Part shown: piece after piece, positions 23,552-33,625 of the stretch
Position numbering within the stretch: the first letter of the stretch is position 1
Layout: every line of letters begins with the position of its first letter
Assembly: GCA_023078685.1 (NCBI GenBank)
Contig: JALGAS010000009.1
Coordinates: 2,108,001 to 2,172,000 of the forward strand
Origin: Neopestalotiopsis rosae
Taxonomy: Eukaryota > Ascomycota > Sordariomycetes > Amphisphaeriales > Sporocadaceae
DNA: 64,000 nucleotides
Direction of reading: 5' to 3'
Translations under genes and position numbers: made by a program
The notes under the pieces: generated by a model
The model's input: only the letters and a program-made list of their open reading frames with translations
Databases searched by the model: none
Told to the model about the DNA's origin: nothing

Positions 23552-24325
23552 ATGCCGAGTCAGCCTTCTCGACTCGCCGCAAGCAAGGTCATAACGGAGG
23601 AACTACTGCATCATCTTGCTAGGGATGTTGGAGGAAATAATTGTGGTTGCGTCAAGGCCAAGCTAGAGGAATTTTGCTTTTATCATCTCTTCGCCGATGG
23701 ATCTGTTTCGAGCACGCTTTTTGACCTCGCATTGAGGGTGAGGAAGGTTGTAGACCAATAAGAAGAATTTCTGGGCTGGGGCCTCGATACTTCCAGAATC
23801 ATTATTCCGGGTCATGAAAGACCGGTCTGTCTAACAAACACAACTTTCGACGCCGTCATAGGCGCTGTCCGTAAGCGATGGCTGCGCGGTCTTTCCAAGT
23901 CGATATCGATATGCCACAGCAGGTGTGGGCCGGAAGGATGCCCGGACTGGGTCGTCCTATGTGCTTACCAGGATGCTCTGCGTACGCACCTGAAGGAATG
24001 GATCAATTCTGTCAGCTTTGTGGCAAGCCAGAGTATCATGAAGAGCGAGCCTGGCGCGGAAATGGAACAGAGCGACACTCTCCTCTCATCGTTACCGGCA
24101 ATCATCATATCCGATATATGGATGGTAGAGTTCTTGTCAATAGTCTTCAAGAGCCCCAAGGTGGAGAGTCAGATGCAACTTCTTCGGCAAACTGTCGAAG
24201 AGTATCTTTCTGGCGGCAGCGAAGATGATCTGGGCTTGGCTGTTTTTGTGCCACATGACTGGGATCAGTGTTGCGTTTACTGGAGGAGCCACGGAAATTG
24301 GTTACATTGTCAAAATCGAAGTTGA
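23552..24325 (+). pseudogene. unrecognised ORF interrupted by one in-frame TAA
   Basis: A 69-codon frame starting MPSQPSRLAASKVITEELLH ends at a TAA (23759-23761, after VRKVVDQ). It then continues in the same frame without another stop for about 188 codons: EEFLGWGLDTSRIIIPGH, then RWLRGLSKSISICHSRCGPE, then GCPDWVVLCAYQDALRTHLK, to GNWLHCQNRS at 24325. The C/H cluster CHSRCGPEGC could bind metal. No GT..AG intron that removes the stop keeps the phase, so the simplest reading is a nonsense-mutated gene (CAA to TAA is possible) or a readthrough stop. I recognise no family. Confidence 0.45.
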
Positions 24326-24479
24326 GGCCGCGGCCATGTCCTTGACGCCTACAAATCTCAGATAGGGGCCGGGCGCATGGATAGTCACAGGTTCGTCAGT
24401 ATAAAGCGAATCCCCGTATGTTATTTGTGTACAACACGAAACCTATCAGTGACAACGTTTGTCAGTACATACCAACTAG

Positions 24480-25010
24480 ATTGCAGAATTGAACAACAAT
24501 CCAGAACTGTATCTGCAAGCACTGCAACGCAATGGCGAAATGAAACCGGGGATTGCCTATAATTGAGCTGAGGGCCAGTCAAATGGCTTCCAGCGTGCAT
24601 GATCGATACCATCCTGTGTGGTAGATAAATTTGTTTTGCTTCGGTCGAAAAAGCATGTGGTATGAATAGGGCTTCTCGAGCTAACCCGGGAACTATCATC
24701 GAAGCACGGTGTCAGTGCATGATCTTCGCTTTTGTTCCTTCCTCGTTGCGATAATCATGTCCCAGTAGTTTGGTAGTTACACCAAAGGCGGGATTGTCAG
24801 GGGAGCTCCATGACATATGCGCAATTCCGGAACAGCACCCTTGTTGTCTGTAAGACAGAAGAGTATCCAACACAGAAGAGTATCCAACACAGAAGAGTAT
24901 CCAACACAGAAGAGTATCCAACACAGAAGAGTATCCAACACAGAAGAGTATCCAACACAGAAGAGTATCCAACACAGAAGAGTATCCAACACAGAAGAGT
25001 ATATCCGATA
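24480..25010. repeat. 17-bp-unit repeat element, copy 2
   Basis: Contains a unique core (GCAAGCACTGCAACGCAATG near 24517, GGAGCTCCATGACATATGCG near 24805) followed by the perfect 17-bp array. The same core is found in reverse order and strand at 44.2-44.5 kb. Segments near 24.55-24.66 (GAGGGCCAGTCAAATGGC, TGTGTGGTAGATAAATTTG) match 44.38-44.47 on the other strand. Confidence 0.65.
24855..25002. repeat. perfect 17-bp tandem array
   Basis: Eight identical head-to-tail copies of ACAGAAGAGTATCCAAC, plus a ninth that diverges after 12 bases. Because 17 is not a multiple of 3, all six frames stay open across it and give 17-residue-periodic false ORFs (EEYPTQKSIQHRRVSNT on the plus strand). Confidence 0.95.
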
Positions 25011-25460
25011 CATTGCGGGCAAACAAGCACAATATCGTCATAGAAACACATGATTCATGAGTCCTATCACCAAGACTAGGAGATAGATAGGTATTTAGTC
25101 GTTGCCAATATCTAAAAGGGTCTCATCTATGCGAAATGTCTCTTTGTTGGCCCGATGTGTAGGCAGATGAAGTTTCTCAATTCCTCGCTTTCTTGAGGTA
25201 GACTCTCTTGATGTTGGATATGGGCTAACTACTTGCTATACGAGTCGTATTGTTTTGAATTCATCTACTGTACATCATGACAAGATTTCCAGCTGAATCA
25301 ACTGCCTTTTAGTATAGAAATCGGTGTCACCCACATGAGACTCATATCAAAGCTGGCAGATAGCGACGAAGAGAACAGAAATACGCTTGATTGGAAAGTA
25401 ATAATTCTGGCAAGAGGTACTCGTTCCCAAACACCGATCAATGATGCGAAAATAAAGACA

Positions 25461-26746
25461 TTACCAAGAACCATCGATGATTGAAGGGAGGGGGATCCTG
25501 TGCGTTTTCTCCCTCCCCCCTGTCCTGGCTCTGCTGGCTGTTAAGCCTCTTCTAGGACTGGATATCCATCTTGCTGCGGGCCAACGACCCCGAGTGCAAC
25601 GACGCGAATCTTTAGGCTTTTGGTCAGAAACCTTTTTTGGCCGGTATCGAGAAGTGCTTCGGACGCCATCTCTCACTGCCCAGTCTGCCAAAACCCATTC
25701 GGCTGGCAGCTTTTGTGTTTCGACATCAGTCATGGGACCACTATGTGTCGCATCTCCCGTTTCACGTTTAATGAAAGCCTTTCTTGCTGTCAGCATAGCT
25801 TTCTCTCCAGTGCCAAGAATTCCAGAGATCTATTGGGATCAAGGATCCATCCACATCGGAGCTCACGTACTTGATTCATACTCAGGTTATGCCGGACCGT
25901 ATTCTGCCAGCCCTTTTGCTTTGGATCAGTTTTGACCGTGTTTTCTCGAAACCACTGATATATCTCCTGCACTGTCATAGCATGATCCTCTCGACTCATT
26001 AGAGCCTGGTAGATAAGCTGTGCGCATGGTCCGTCAGCTCTCTTGGCTTCGCCTGCGCCTAGACCGGTGTCATCTTCTCGTTTGCCTGGGTGTGGTGATC
26101 GTGGGACCTTGCCAACATCTGAGCAGCTACCGTACGGCTCATCGGATACAGGGGACAAGCTGCGATCCAGTACCACCGAATTAATGAGCTCTGGCGTCGT
26201 GGGCGGAACCTCAAGCGACATCGACTTGGGCTCTATAGTACTGTAGGAGCAGCCTTTCATCGTAATAATTGGAGCGTCAATTTGTTGATCGAGAGTCTCG
26301 TCCAAAGACATGAGGTTTTCCACATGTAGATGATTGAGATGAGTGAGGTCCGGCTTCCTCCATATTGCCTCTTGGTACAAGTACTGCTGTGATACAGCTG
26401 GTGACCAATGCTCAGGACTTGGACTTTGGTATAATGGGGGCAGATTGCCGATAGTATGAAACCCGGGGTTTATATTTGTCGATGAAGAGCCGCTGGCATA
26501 CTCGAAGAAGTCGCAATTGCCCGGACATTGTGTAGTGCTCCACGTGTTCTGGGATGAGGAGTGTGAAGAGTTGGTGTATGACGGCCGATACTGAGAGACT
26601 GCGGCAATGGTCGCAGGAGGATAGTGGAAGTATTGCCCGAAGGAGAGCCCGGCGGGCTTGGTGATATGTGAGGGCAGGAAGGTTATATCGAAGACGGAGT
26701 AGTCACTCGTAGGTCTAAGTGACTGTGTCGTATATCTGCGCTGCAT
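25461..26746 (-). CDS. forkhead transcription factor (397 aa)
   Basis: Exons 25871-26746 and 25461-25778. The 92-nt intron (GTACGT..AGAAAG) cuts the winged helix right after LSMNQ and restores NQ|AFIKRE, the usual NLSxNxxFxKVxR sequence. The forkhead domain runs from about residue 240 (CAQLIYQALMSREDHAMTVQ, then EIYQWFRENT, then GWQNTVRHNLSMNQ) through WVLADWAVRDGVRSTSRYRP. The N-terminal 230 residues are Ser/Pro/Tyr-rich with no other domain. Without splicing the domain would be truncated after helix 3, so the intron matters for a correct call. An additional short 3' exon is possible because a GTAATG follows the last codons (GSW-stop). Confidence 0.85.
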
Positions 26747-27319
26747 ATTGTCTCTAATCGAGCCTTAATCGACCCTGCTGAAGTATGTCCACCGGTTAGC
26801 CAGTTGCAAACCATCGATAGTGTATCGAGCAATAACTGCTGCTGGGGATACGTACAGTCGTGATAAAGTCCCTACTCCACGTGGTGCGAGTTACTTCAAG
26901 ACAAAGAACAATTTCTCTTGTAAGAGCAAACTAATAGGTCATTTGTCAATTGACGGAAATAGAGCGTTGAGTTAATGATTTGCGGCATGTTATATTGTCT
27001 TGAACGCTTGTTAAATATGGAAAGACTCGACAGATTGCAATGAATACAGTAGAAGAGATACGGTGGGTCATCATCGATCTCCCCATGTCAGATTCAGTTG
27101 GAGTTCAAAAGTAGAAAAAGTAGATACGTAAAGAATGCACATAGAAGTAACATGCACTGGAGCTGGTTTTGTCGATGCAACGAAGCTAGAATTGATCTCA
27201 TCACATTTATGGGGATGTATCTCGATACTATCCTGCTGCTTTGATCGAGCCCCGAGCTGCAGTAACAGTTCAAACCCCCTTCGAAACACTCTTACATATC
27301 GTACTGCAAACTGTCCAGA
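26747..27319. other. 5' flank of forkhead gene, no gene seen
   Basis: The promoter side of the forkhead gene. Weak similarity to 38.83-38.96 kb (minus strand) begins near 27.3 kb, where inverted block B starts. No supported ORF. Confidence 0.35.
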
Positions 27320-28145
27320 CAAATCCTTCTACTTTCGTCACTCCGCTGACAGCGTCCGTTTTGAGCTCCGCACCCGAATGCCGGAGTTAGGACCCACATA
27401 AGCTTGGACTGCGGGCTTCCGTCAACCCGGAATAGTAGCTCTAACTCAGTTTCCCTAAAACCAGAGCCGGCTTTCGAGCTTTTTCAGACAAACTGAACTT
27501 TGAAGTAGGTCAAATCGAGGGAAACTACAATTTCCATCGTGAGTCTGCTTGCCACGTTCGGGGGGTCTCATCAGATAGATTGCGTATGAAAATATGTTAT
27601 TGTGCCGGGAGACTTTCAGTGAAAGGCAGAGTCTGAGTAGGGTGATTAAAACAGTTTTGTGTGTGCTGAGCAGAGCACATGGCAGCCACGAATTGTCTTG
27701 CTTCACATTGTGTATGGGGTTCAATTATGTGAGTTCCAAGGATACTGTAAATATCTCGGGCAATTGCTGATCATGTCGGCAAGAACGGAACTGTTACCAT
27801 GTATGAAGCGTACTTCACGTGAGCGTGTGCATGGGCTTGAACAGACCTCGAGACGGTCAATGGCTAACGATTTCCTTCAGCAGACCCCAGGTGGCACTGG
27901 ACTACGCAAGCCAAACTCTAAAATTCAACCATAGTGGGGACGGCATGCTGTATTGGAACTTGGCTCAAGTTGCTAGCAGCTGCAAGGATGGATGTGCTTC
28001 GTCCCATAGACTACTAGGGTTCTCTTCCGGAATTGTATAAATCTCATGGAGCTCCCCTGACATTCCTGTCTTTAGTGTACCAGACTGTCGGGACATGAAC
28101 TATCGCAACAAGAAAGCAGCATATGCGAGAACAGTGGACGGATCT
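27320..28145 (+). repeat. inverted block B, left copy
   Basis: This stretch reappears on the opposite strand at about 37950-38850. Shared landmarks include TTAGGACCCACATAAG, TGATTAAAACAGTTTTGTGT, CTGATCATGTCGGCAAG, GCAAGCCAAACTCTAAAATT and TTCCGGAATTGTATAAATCT. The copies have diverged by substitutions and indels (for example, this copy lacks about 60 bp present in the other around the TCAATGTTGG segment). No coding function is recognised. Confidence 0.75.
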
Positions 28146-28240
28146 GTGCTTCCAGTACATCCCCAGCATTGACGGAAGAACCTTTACTCATGTCACATTC
28201 TCTCTCGAACGAAGCAGAACGAATTCCTCTACGACATACA
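28015..28240 (+). repeat. unique core of the 17-bp-unit family, copy 3 (no array)
   Basis: GGAGCTCCCCTGACATTCC, followed by GTACCAGACTGTCGGGACATG and CATATGCGAGAACAGTGG, matches the non-array part of the copies at 24.8, 38.0, 44.2 and 50.3 kb. It overlaps the right end of block B. Confidence 0.55.
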
Positions 28241-28560
28241 CCGACGATGTACGATAAAAGCGCTGTGCAAGAGCATAATATCAATATCGATTAGACAACT
28301 TGCAGGTGTACAGCTGCCATCACGATACAAGATGTGTTCTGGAATTGCAAGGTCGGACCTTGCCGGTAGCTTTTTGGATCCGAGTGTCATTAACGTAGCC
28401 GTGCATTACCGGCAAACAAATACGATGTCGTTATCGAATCACACGAGTCATGATCCATTCCACCAGGACCAGGCGATGAACAGGTTGGTTCTTGATTGTT
28501 GCCAATGCCTAGAAACGTTTCCTCGCTGACAGATGGACTTGCACTAGGTGTGGAGAAAAA

Positions 28561-28727
28561 GGCAAACAAGGGTAGACAAAAGCACCAACATGCTTGCGAC
28601 CATGGCTGTCTGGGTCTAGTGCATGTGGGGGCAAAGTCCAAAGCAAGCCGGCATGCAAAAATGTCTCAAGTCATTTCCGTGTCCTGTCAAGCGTGCGCGC
28701 TCGCTTGCACTTCTGGGTCGGACCGCA
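28561..28727 (+). repeat. inverted block C, left copy
   Basis: CTTGCGACCATGGCTGTCTG, GCATGTGGGGGCAAAGTC and the segment to CGCTCGCTTG recur on the minus strand at 34257-34415. The terminal CTTCTGGGTCGGACCGCA (about 28710-28727) also recurs at 34239-34256, but on the same strand as here. Confidence 0.65.
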
Positions 28728-29330
28728 GTACGGGCGTCTGTTGCATGGCCCAAAGGCATACCGACCACTCGACAAAAGATCGGGACATGGAGCTGCAAAT
28801 GTTCGCTCTCTTTTGTGGAGCCTAACGCTCTGCCGGGCTCGGGCCTAGAACTAGGTTGGAATTGCAGTCGCAGCTGCGTGTTTGTCCTTATCCAAGAGTA
28901 CGGAAGGATATCATGTTGTCCGTCGTCTGACCCGGCAGTCAACTTTGCGACAGTTCCATGCCATACTGCTTACCACCGATTCACGCCTGTACGCAGCGAC
29001 TTTCCAGGGCGATCCTACACGATCTTGGTTCCAGGCAAGTCAAGTTTGCACCAACATGGCTTGCGGTGGAGACCAATCAATACTGTAGTCTGGGGTTCCC
29101 AGCCCAACTTATGGCGCTAGAGAAGACATTTTGATACCAAAACGGGGACCAAAATGATCAGTACATGTAAGCAGCTCCCTGGTGCAGTGCTTGGCTATTA
29201 ATGTAAGAAGTTACGGACAGTCATGCATGGAACGAGCGTGCCTACGTTCAGCCCCTCAGTCTACTTACGATCGTGCCTACATCTTTGTTTGGGATACCAA
29301 CTAACTACTGGTCAATAGTGATAGGTCGCC

Positions 29331-31566
29331 ATGAAGGAAGCTTTCGAAGCATATCACCCAGAACTGCGAGGAACACCACGACAGCGTCAGCCCAGGTCCT
29401 GCCAAACCTGCCGACAGAAGAAGTACGTTAGTATGTTTTCAGTCGCAATCGCACCCTTCTCACATTCCGATAGGTCCAAGTGCAACCACGAGAGCCCGTG
29501 CGACGCATGTATCAGGCGTCAAAGTCCGGGTGATTGCACGTACGACGCAGATATAACGACTCAATTCAAAGAACGGCCAGGATTGATCAACTGCCTCACA
29601 GGGCTCGGGGAACCCGCAATTCAACGCAGGATCTCCTCCGCATCTGCTCAACAGATATCTTCTACTCCTCGAAACACAGCAGACTTCGAGTATCAGCTAC
29701 AGCTTGTCGACCTGTCGACGTCGAATATCGAAAGTGTTATTAGGTCCGCGCTCCCTGCCTTCTTTGAGCTTGGGGATCCAATAAGTAGTAAGTAGCCACC
29801 TGGGAGAACCTCTCAGCACTTCCATGCCTTTTTTTGTCTTCTATATCTTGTCTCTTTCTCTTACGACCTTTCAGGCATGCTACATGAGAAAACCCTCTTT
29901 GGCGAAGTGAGTAGCGCCTTTTCTCAACACTTGTAGCTCAACTACTGATATAGGTAGTGGAAACACTTCACTAGTCACCCTGAGGCCTGGTATCAAGCTG
30001 ATGCCCTGTCGTTGATGGCCCTCGTCTACGGATGCTTGGCCTTGACAGCTTTGTATATTGACCTCCGGGACGAACATCTTCCCGGCCATCTCGGCTCCAC
30101 CAGCTACATGCTCGAGGTGTTTATTGACAGGTGCTGCCAATGTGCCCACCACATTGACCTCGAAACGCCAGGGAAATACAAGGTAGAAGCGGCTGTTGTG
30201 CGCATCGCAACTTTGGTATATTGCAAGCCCGATCTGAAGCGGGGCTTCGCAGCACTCGCGCAAGCGATTGGCCTGGCCCAGTCGTCCGGCTATGCGAACC
30301 CTCGAGATCCGAGCCTGGAAGGCTTGGGCCTTTCCGAAATGCAAATCGAATATCGCAAGAGAGCATGGGAAAACCTGCAGTCTTTGAAATACCATATTAG
30401 TTTCTACTGCAATCAGACACAAATGGTCCGTCCCGAGTTCCAAACAGAGGCCCTCACGAACTTGTTTGATGCCGACATGCCGCTAGATCATCGCGCTGAT
30501 CTTCCTCCCCCGCGGCCATTGACCCAGTCTACGCCAGTACTCCCTCTCATCCTGAAGCGAGAGCTTCAAAGGGTATCGACAGAGATCGGGCTTGCAATAT
30601 TCTACAGAGAGTGCATCACTTTGAAGGAGATCGATAAATTCGACGTACTACTCGACAACGCACATCGGAAAGTATCTAGTTCTACATTGAGTGGAAGTGG
30701 ACTTCAACATTTGACTCTCAAATACTCACTTTCAATCATCTATCATACCGCCAAGATCGTGCTTCACCGGTGGTCCCTCCTGGCTGAGAAGATAAATGAT
30801 CAGAGCCCCTCTGCAAAGAAGTCACGCTTACGATGCGTCAGCTCTGCCGTCGAGGTTCTCAAGATCCAAGAGGCTCTCCTTGGAAACCGTCGATCGCAAC
30901 AAGATAGATGGGAACTCGATCCACTGGTGATGTACGACTTTCTTCTGGCAACGACAATTGTGTGCCAGGAGCTGTCTCATCCCATACAATCGATGCGACC
31001 AACAACAGCTGAGGGAGACTCACCGACCGTCCCTCAGCCCGAGCTATGTCATCGGCTCGGATGTTCGATTGAATTTTGGCAAGAGGCTAGGAGTTACGGG
31101 GTTCCTCCAGAGGCTCAATGGCTCTGTGCCATATTCTGTGGCGTGCTTCAACGAGCCTACTCTGCTTATGCTCTAGGCGATAAGCACTTAGGTCCACTAG
31201 CAGATCACTCTTCCAGGTATGATTTGTTGTTTTCTTCCTTCTTTTGTCCTTCTTTTGTCCTTCTCTCTATCAACCGTTTTGCCATCCGTCATTTGAAATA
31301 TCAACAAGTGCACCCAGCATGAACAATCGCTGACGCAATAGAAAGTTCCTCATCTGGCGTTAGTGCTATAACCTGGTCTTTCGAAGGGGAAAACCAGGAT
31401 GTCTTTCTGGATGCGATAGTGTGGAATATGAGCAATAGTAGCAGTATATGGGTAAGTCTATCTATCCACTTGTTTTCGGGTTGAATTGTTTGAGTTGAAC
31501 AAAATTTAGAACGACCTCGGTAATCAGTATACGCAGACGTATCCTGCCCCCGACGAGCAGGGATAG
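29331..31566 (+). CDS. Zn2Cys6 transcription factor (619 aa, six exons)
   Basis: Exons: 29331-29422, 29474-29787, 29875-29906, 29958-31216, 31346-31451 and 31510-31566; all phases agree and the total is 620 codons including the stop. The first intron splits the zinc cluster; joined it reads C24-x2-C27-x6-C34-x5-C40-x2-C43-x8-C52 (SCQTCRQKKSKCNHESPCDA). This is the Gal4-type binuclear cluster, preceded by PRQRQPR. The middle region from SHPEAWYQADALSLMALVYG through GYANPRDPS and YRKRAWENLQ is the fungal-specific transcription factor domain, normally inside the nucleus. The third exon is only 32 nt. The last two exons encode an Asn/Ser-rich tail ending PAPDEQG. No biosynthetic cluster genes adjoin it. 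It sits alone between inverted repeats and the pogo element. Confidence 0.88.
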
Positions 31567-31775
31567 ACTTCCGCATCCCCATGGCCCTGGCCATATTCAT
31601 ACCTTCCAATTTTCTTAGATGTGCGAGATACGCCAGCAGGAAAGCCTTAGATGGATCATACTGATTAGGCAACACTTCCGCACATGGACTTATGTTATAT
31701 ATCAGCTGTAATCAGATAATAGCATGGGAACCAGTTTCTGACGTAGCCATTTGATTGGATAGCATAGTTGCTAGT

Positions 31776-31777
31776 TA
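31776..31777. repeat. TA target-site duplication, left
   Basis: A TA dinucleotide immediately outside the left TIR of the pogo-type element. A matching TA lies at 33624-33625. Confidence 0.85.
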
Positions 31778-31821
31778 ACGTCCGTCACCTACTTCTTGGC
31801 ACCCCCCACATTTCGGCACCC
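31778..31821 (+). repeat. left TIR (44 bp) of pogo-type element
   Basis: Identical over 44 bases to the reverse complement of 33580-33623; the match ends at the 45th base. Confidence 0.95.
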
Positions 31822-31867
31822 TAATTTTCTATGCGCTTATACTTCAACTATGAACTTCAATTAATTT

Positions 31868-33472
31868 CTATTCTGGTTCTGCTGCTACAACAATGCATTC
31901 TTCAAAATCATCGGGGTTTTCAAGGTCGCTGTATTCATCAGAATTATCGTCAACCTCGCCAACCTCGATTTGAGTCCTCCGGATAGCTTCAATATCGGCA
32001 AACTTCGAATTTGGGCTTATCTTAACCTTCCTACGCTTCCTGGCCCTACTGGCATCAACCTGTGCCTGCAATACCTCGATTTTTCGATGGGCAACTGCCA
32101 ATTCGTAAGCCTTCCCATCAAAGCCTTTTTGAACCTTTCGAAATAGTAGACGCTGCGTGGGAGTATCGATATCGAGCTTGCTGAATAAGCTAAATTGATC
32201 ACGAAGCTCATCCCTCTTTCGAGGAGTTGACCATGCCACTGCTGATATATCTGCTGCCCATTTCCCACTTCCCTGATTATCGAGATGCCTTTTGTGACCC
32301 TCTCCAGCTTGCTTAGCAGGTGTTTTCGAATTCTCAAGCAATAAGGGGCTCATCAGGGGCTTAGCCATACTCACAGGCCATAACCCAGTCCATTTCCAGC
32401 CACTGATAATATTCTTTTTTGTTAGGGCTGCTCTCCGAGCTTTGCCATAGCATATTAGGAAGTTCCTTTTGCCCACAACAGTGCTACCATCCCATTGATC
32501 AAGGTTCCCAAGCTCCTTCTTATATGCTGTTTTGAGAGGACCGAAGACTGACTGATCAAGAGGTTGAAGAACATGCCACGCATGAGGCGGCAAGAAGATC
32601 AAGTGTATCTTGTTCTCAAAGCACATATACATGAATTCCGTGGTTTCGTGGCTTCCATGGCCATCTAGTATAAGTAATCTGGCCTCTTGAGGGTCGGCTG
32701 GCTGGGTAGAAGGAATAAAGACCTTTTCTAACCATTCGACAGCTGTAGGATTTGAAGTCCAACCATTTTCTGATGCCGTGAACTTCCAAGAACCGAATGG
32801 GGTCAGATCTAAAGGAAACCATTGCTGCTGAACACTCTTCCCCTTATATATCACAAGTGGAGGTAGCTCATTGCCAGTTGCGGAGATGCACTCGATGAGG
32901 GTGGTCCAAGCACGTGACCCAGGTTGTTTCTTTCGAATAGAACGAGCTTCTGATGATCCAAGAACAAGTCCGTTTGACCCTCTGCCTTCAAGGATACCAG
33001 TCTCGTCCATATTGTATCGGTTCGTGGGTTTGATAGCCATAATTTCAGGTATAGCGAGGTGCCTGATAATATCAGTTGTAGCTCCATTTACACGCTGTGA
33101 ATCGATGGCTCTGCTTTTATGGACCCTTACTGATGGGTTCCTTTTGATAAAGGACTGCACCCAGTTCTTTCCAAGAGGTTGTACATCTCCATGGACCTTC
33201 AGGATGCGCTCAGCGAATTCCTTCAGTTGTTGATGGGTCGGCGGCAGCCCTAGATCAGCCTGAACTTGAACCCACTTAGCCAGATGGTTTTCCTCAGTCG
33301 GTGAGAGCCTCTGCTGATCAGAAAAGGCAATATCTCTTGATTGGGTGCCTCGCATCCGACTTTGAAGTGTTGATCGTGGAACACCCCATTTCATCGCAGC
33401 TTTCTTGATAGATTGACCTTGTGCGACCTCTTCAAGAGCCTGAGTAATATGGTCTTCCGTATACGAAGGCAT
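31868..33472 (-). CDS. pogo/Fot1-type DDD transposase (534 aa)
   Basis: It catalyses excision and TA-targeted insertion of the surrounding element. Domains in order: an N-terminal psq-type helix-turn-helix (residues 1-45, IKKAAMKWGVPRSTLQSRMR), a CENP-B/Tc5-type second helix-turn-helix (about 55-125, ending WVQSFIKRNPSVRVHKSRAI), then a DDE_1 catalytic core. The catalytic acidic residues are visible as D156 in NMDETG, D270 in LLILDGHGSH and D306 in LQPLDQSVFGP; D270 to D306 has the 35-residue spacing of pogo DDD enzymes. The C-terminal 90 residues are charged, with a basic RARKRRKVK stretch that may act as a nuclear signal. No stop or frameshift; about the usual Fot1 length (542 aa in Fusarium). 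Confidence 0.95.
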   Translation of the reverse strand: MPSYTEDHITQALEEVAQGQSIKKAAMKWGVPRSTLQSRMRGTQSRDIAFSDQQRLSPTEENHLAKWVQVQADLGLPPTHQQLKEFAERILKVHGDVQPLGKNWVQSFIKRNPSVRVHKSRAIDSQRVNGATTDIIRHLAIPEIMAIKPTNRYNMDETGILEGRGSNGLVLGSSEARSIRKKQPGSRAWTTLIECISATGNELPPLVIYKGKSVQQQWFPLDLTPFGSWKFTASENGWTSNPTAVEWLEKVFIPSTQPADPQEARLLILDGHGSHETTEFMYMCFENKIHLIFLPPHAWHVLQPLDQSVFGPLKTAYKKELGNLDQWDGSTVVGKRNFLICYGKARRAALTKKNIISGWKWTGLWPVSMAKPLMSPLLLENSKTPAKQAGEGHKRHLDNQGSGKWAADISAVAWSTPRKRDELRDQFSLFSKLDIDTPTQRLLFRKVQKGFDGKAYELAVAHRKIEVLQAQVDASRARKRRKVKISPNSKFADIEAIRRTQIEVGEVDDNSDEYSDLENPDDFEECIVVAAEPE

Positions 33473-33579
33473 TATTATCTAATTAAGCATTCTGCAAAGT
33501 TTGGTGGTAATTGAACGTAAATTGATAAAAGAATAAAAATTTGAAGAAGGAGGGTATTCATGGCGGTGAGGGATTTTAG

Positions 33580-33623
33580 GGGTGCCGAAATGTGGGGGGT
33601 GCCAAGAAGTAGGTGACGGACGT
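33580..33623 (-). repeat. right TIR (44 bp) of pogo-type element
   Basis: Inverted partner of 31778-31821, followed by the TA duplication at 33624-33625. Confidence 0.95.
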
Positions 33624-33625
33624 TA

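Larger units (their letters stand above)
31778..33623 (-). mobile_element. intact Fot1/pogo-type transposon, 1846 bp
   Basis: Perfect 44-bp terminal inverted repeats start ACGTCCGTCACCTACTTCTT and continue with GGCACCCCCCACATTTCGGC ACCC. They lie at 31778-31821 and 33580-33623 and are flanked by a TA duplication. One complete transposase gene on the minus strand fills the interior. Size, TIR length and TA target match the Fusarium Fot1 group as I know it. Identical TIRs and an uninterrupted ORF suggest recent insertion and possible autonomy. Confidence 0.95.

Noticed and set aside
24855..25002. Possible CRISPR array
   Set aside because: The repeats are directly adjacent with no unique spacers, and the host is a fungus.
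24712..25053. Six overlapping ORFs on both strands
   Set aside because: They are products of the 17-bp tandem array, which stays open in every frame; the proteins are 17-residue repeats with no other content.
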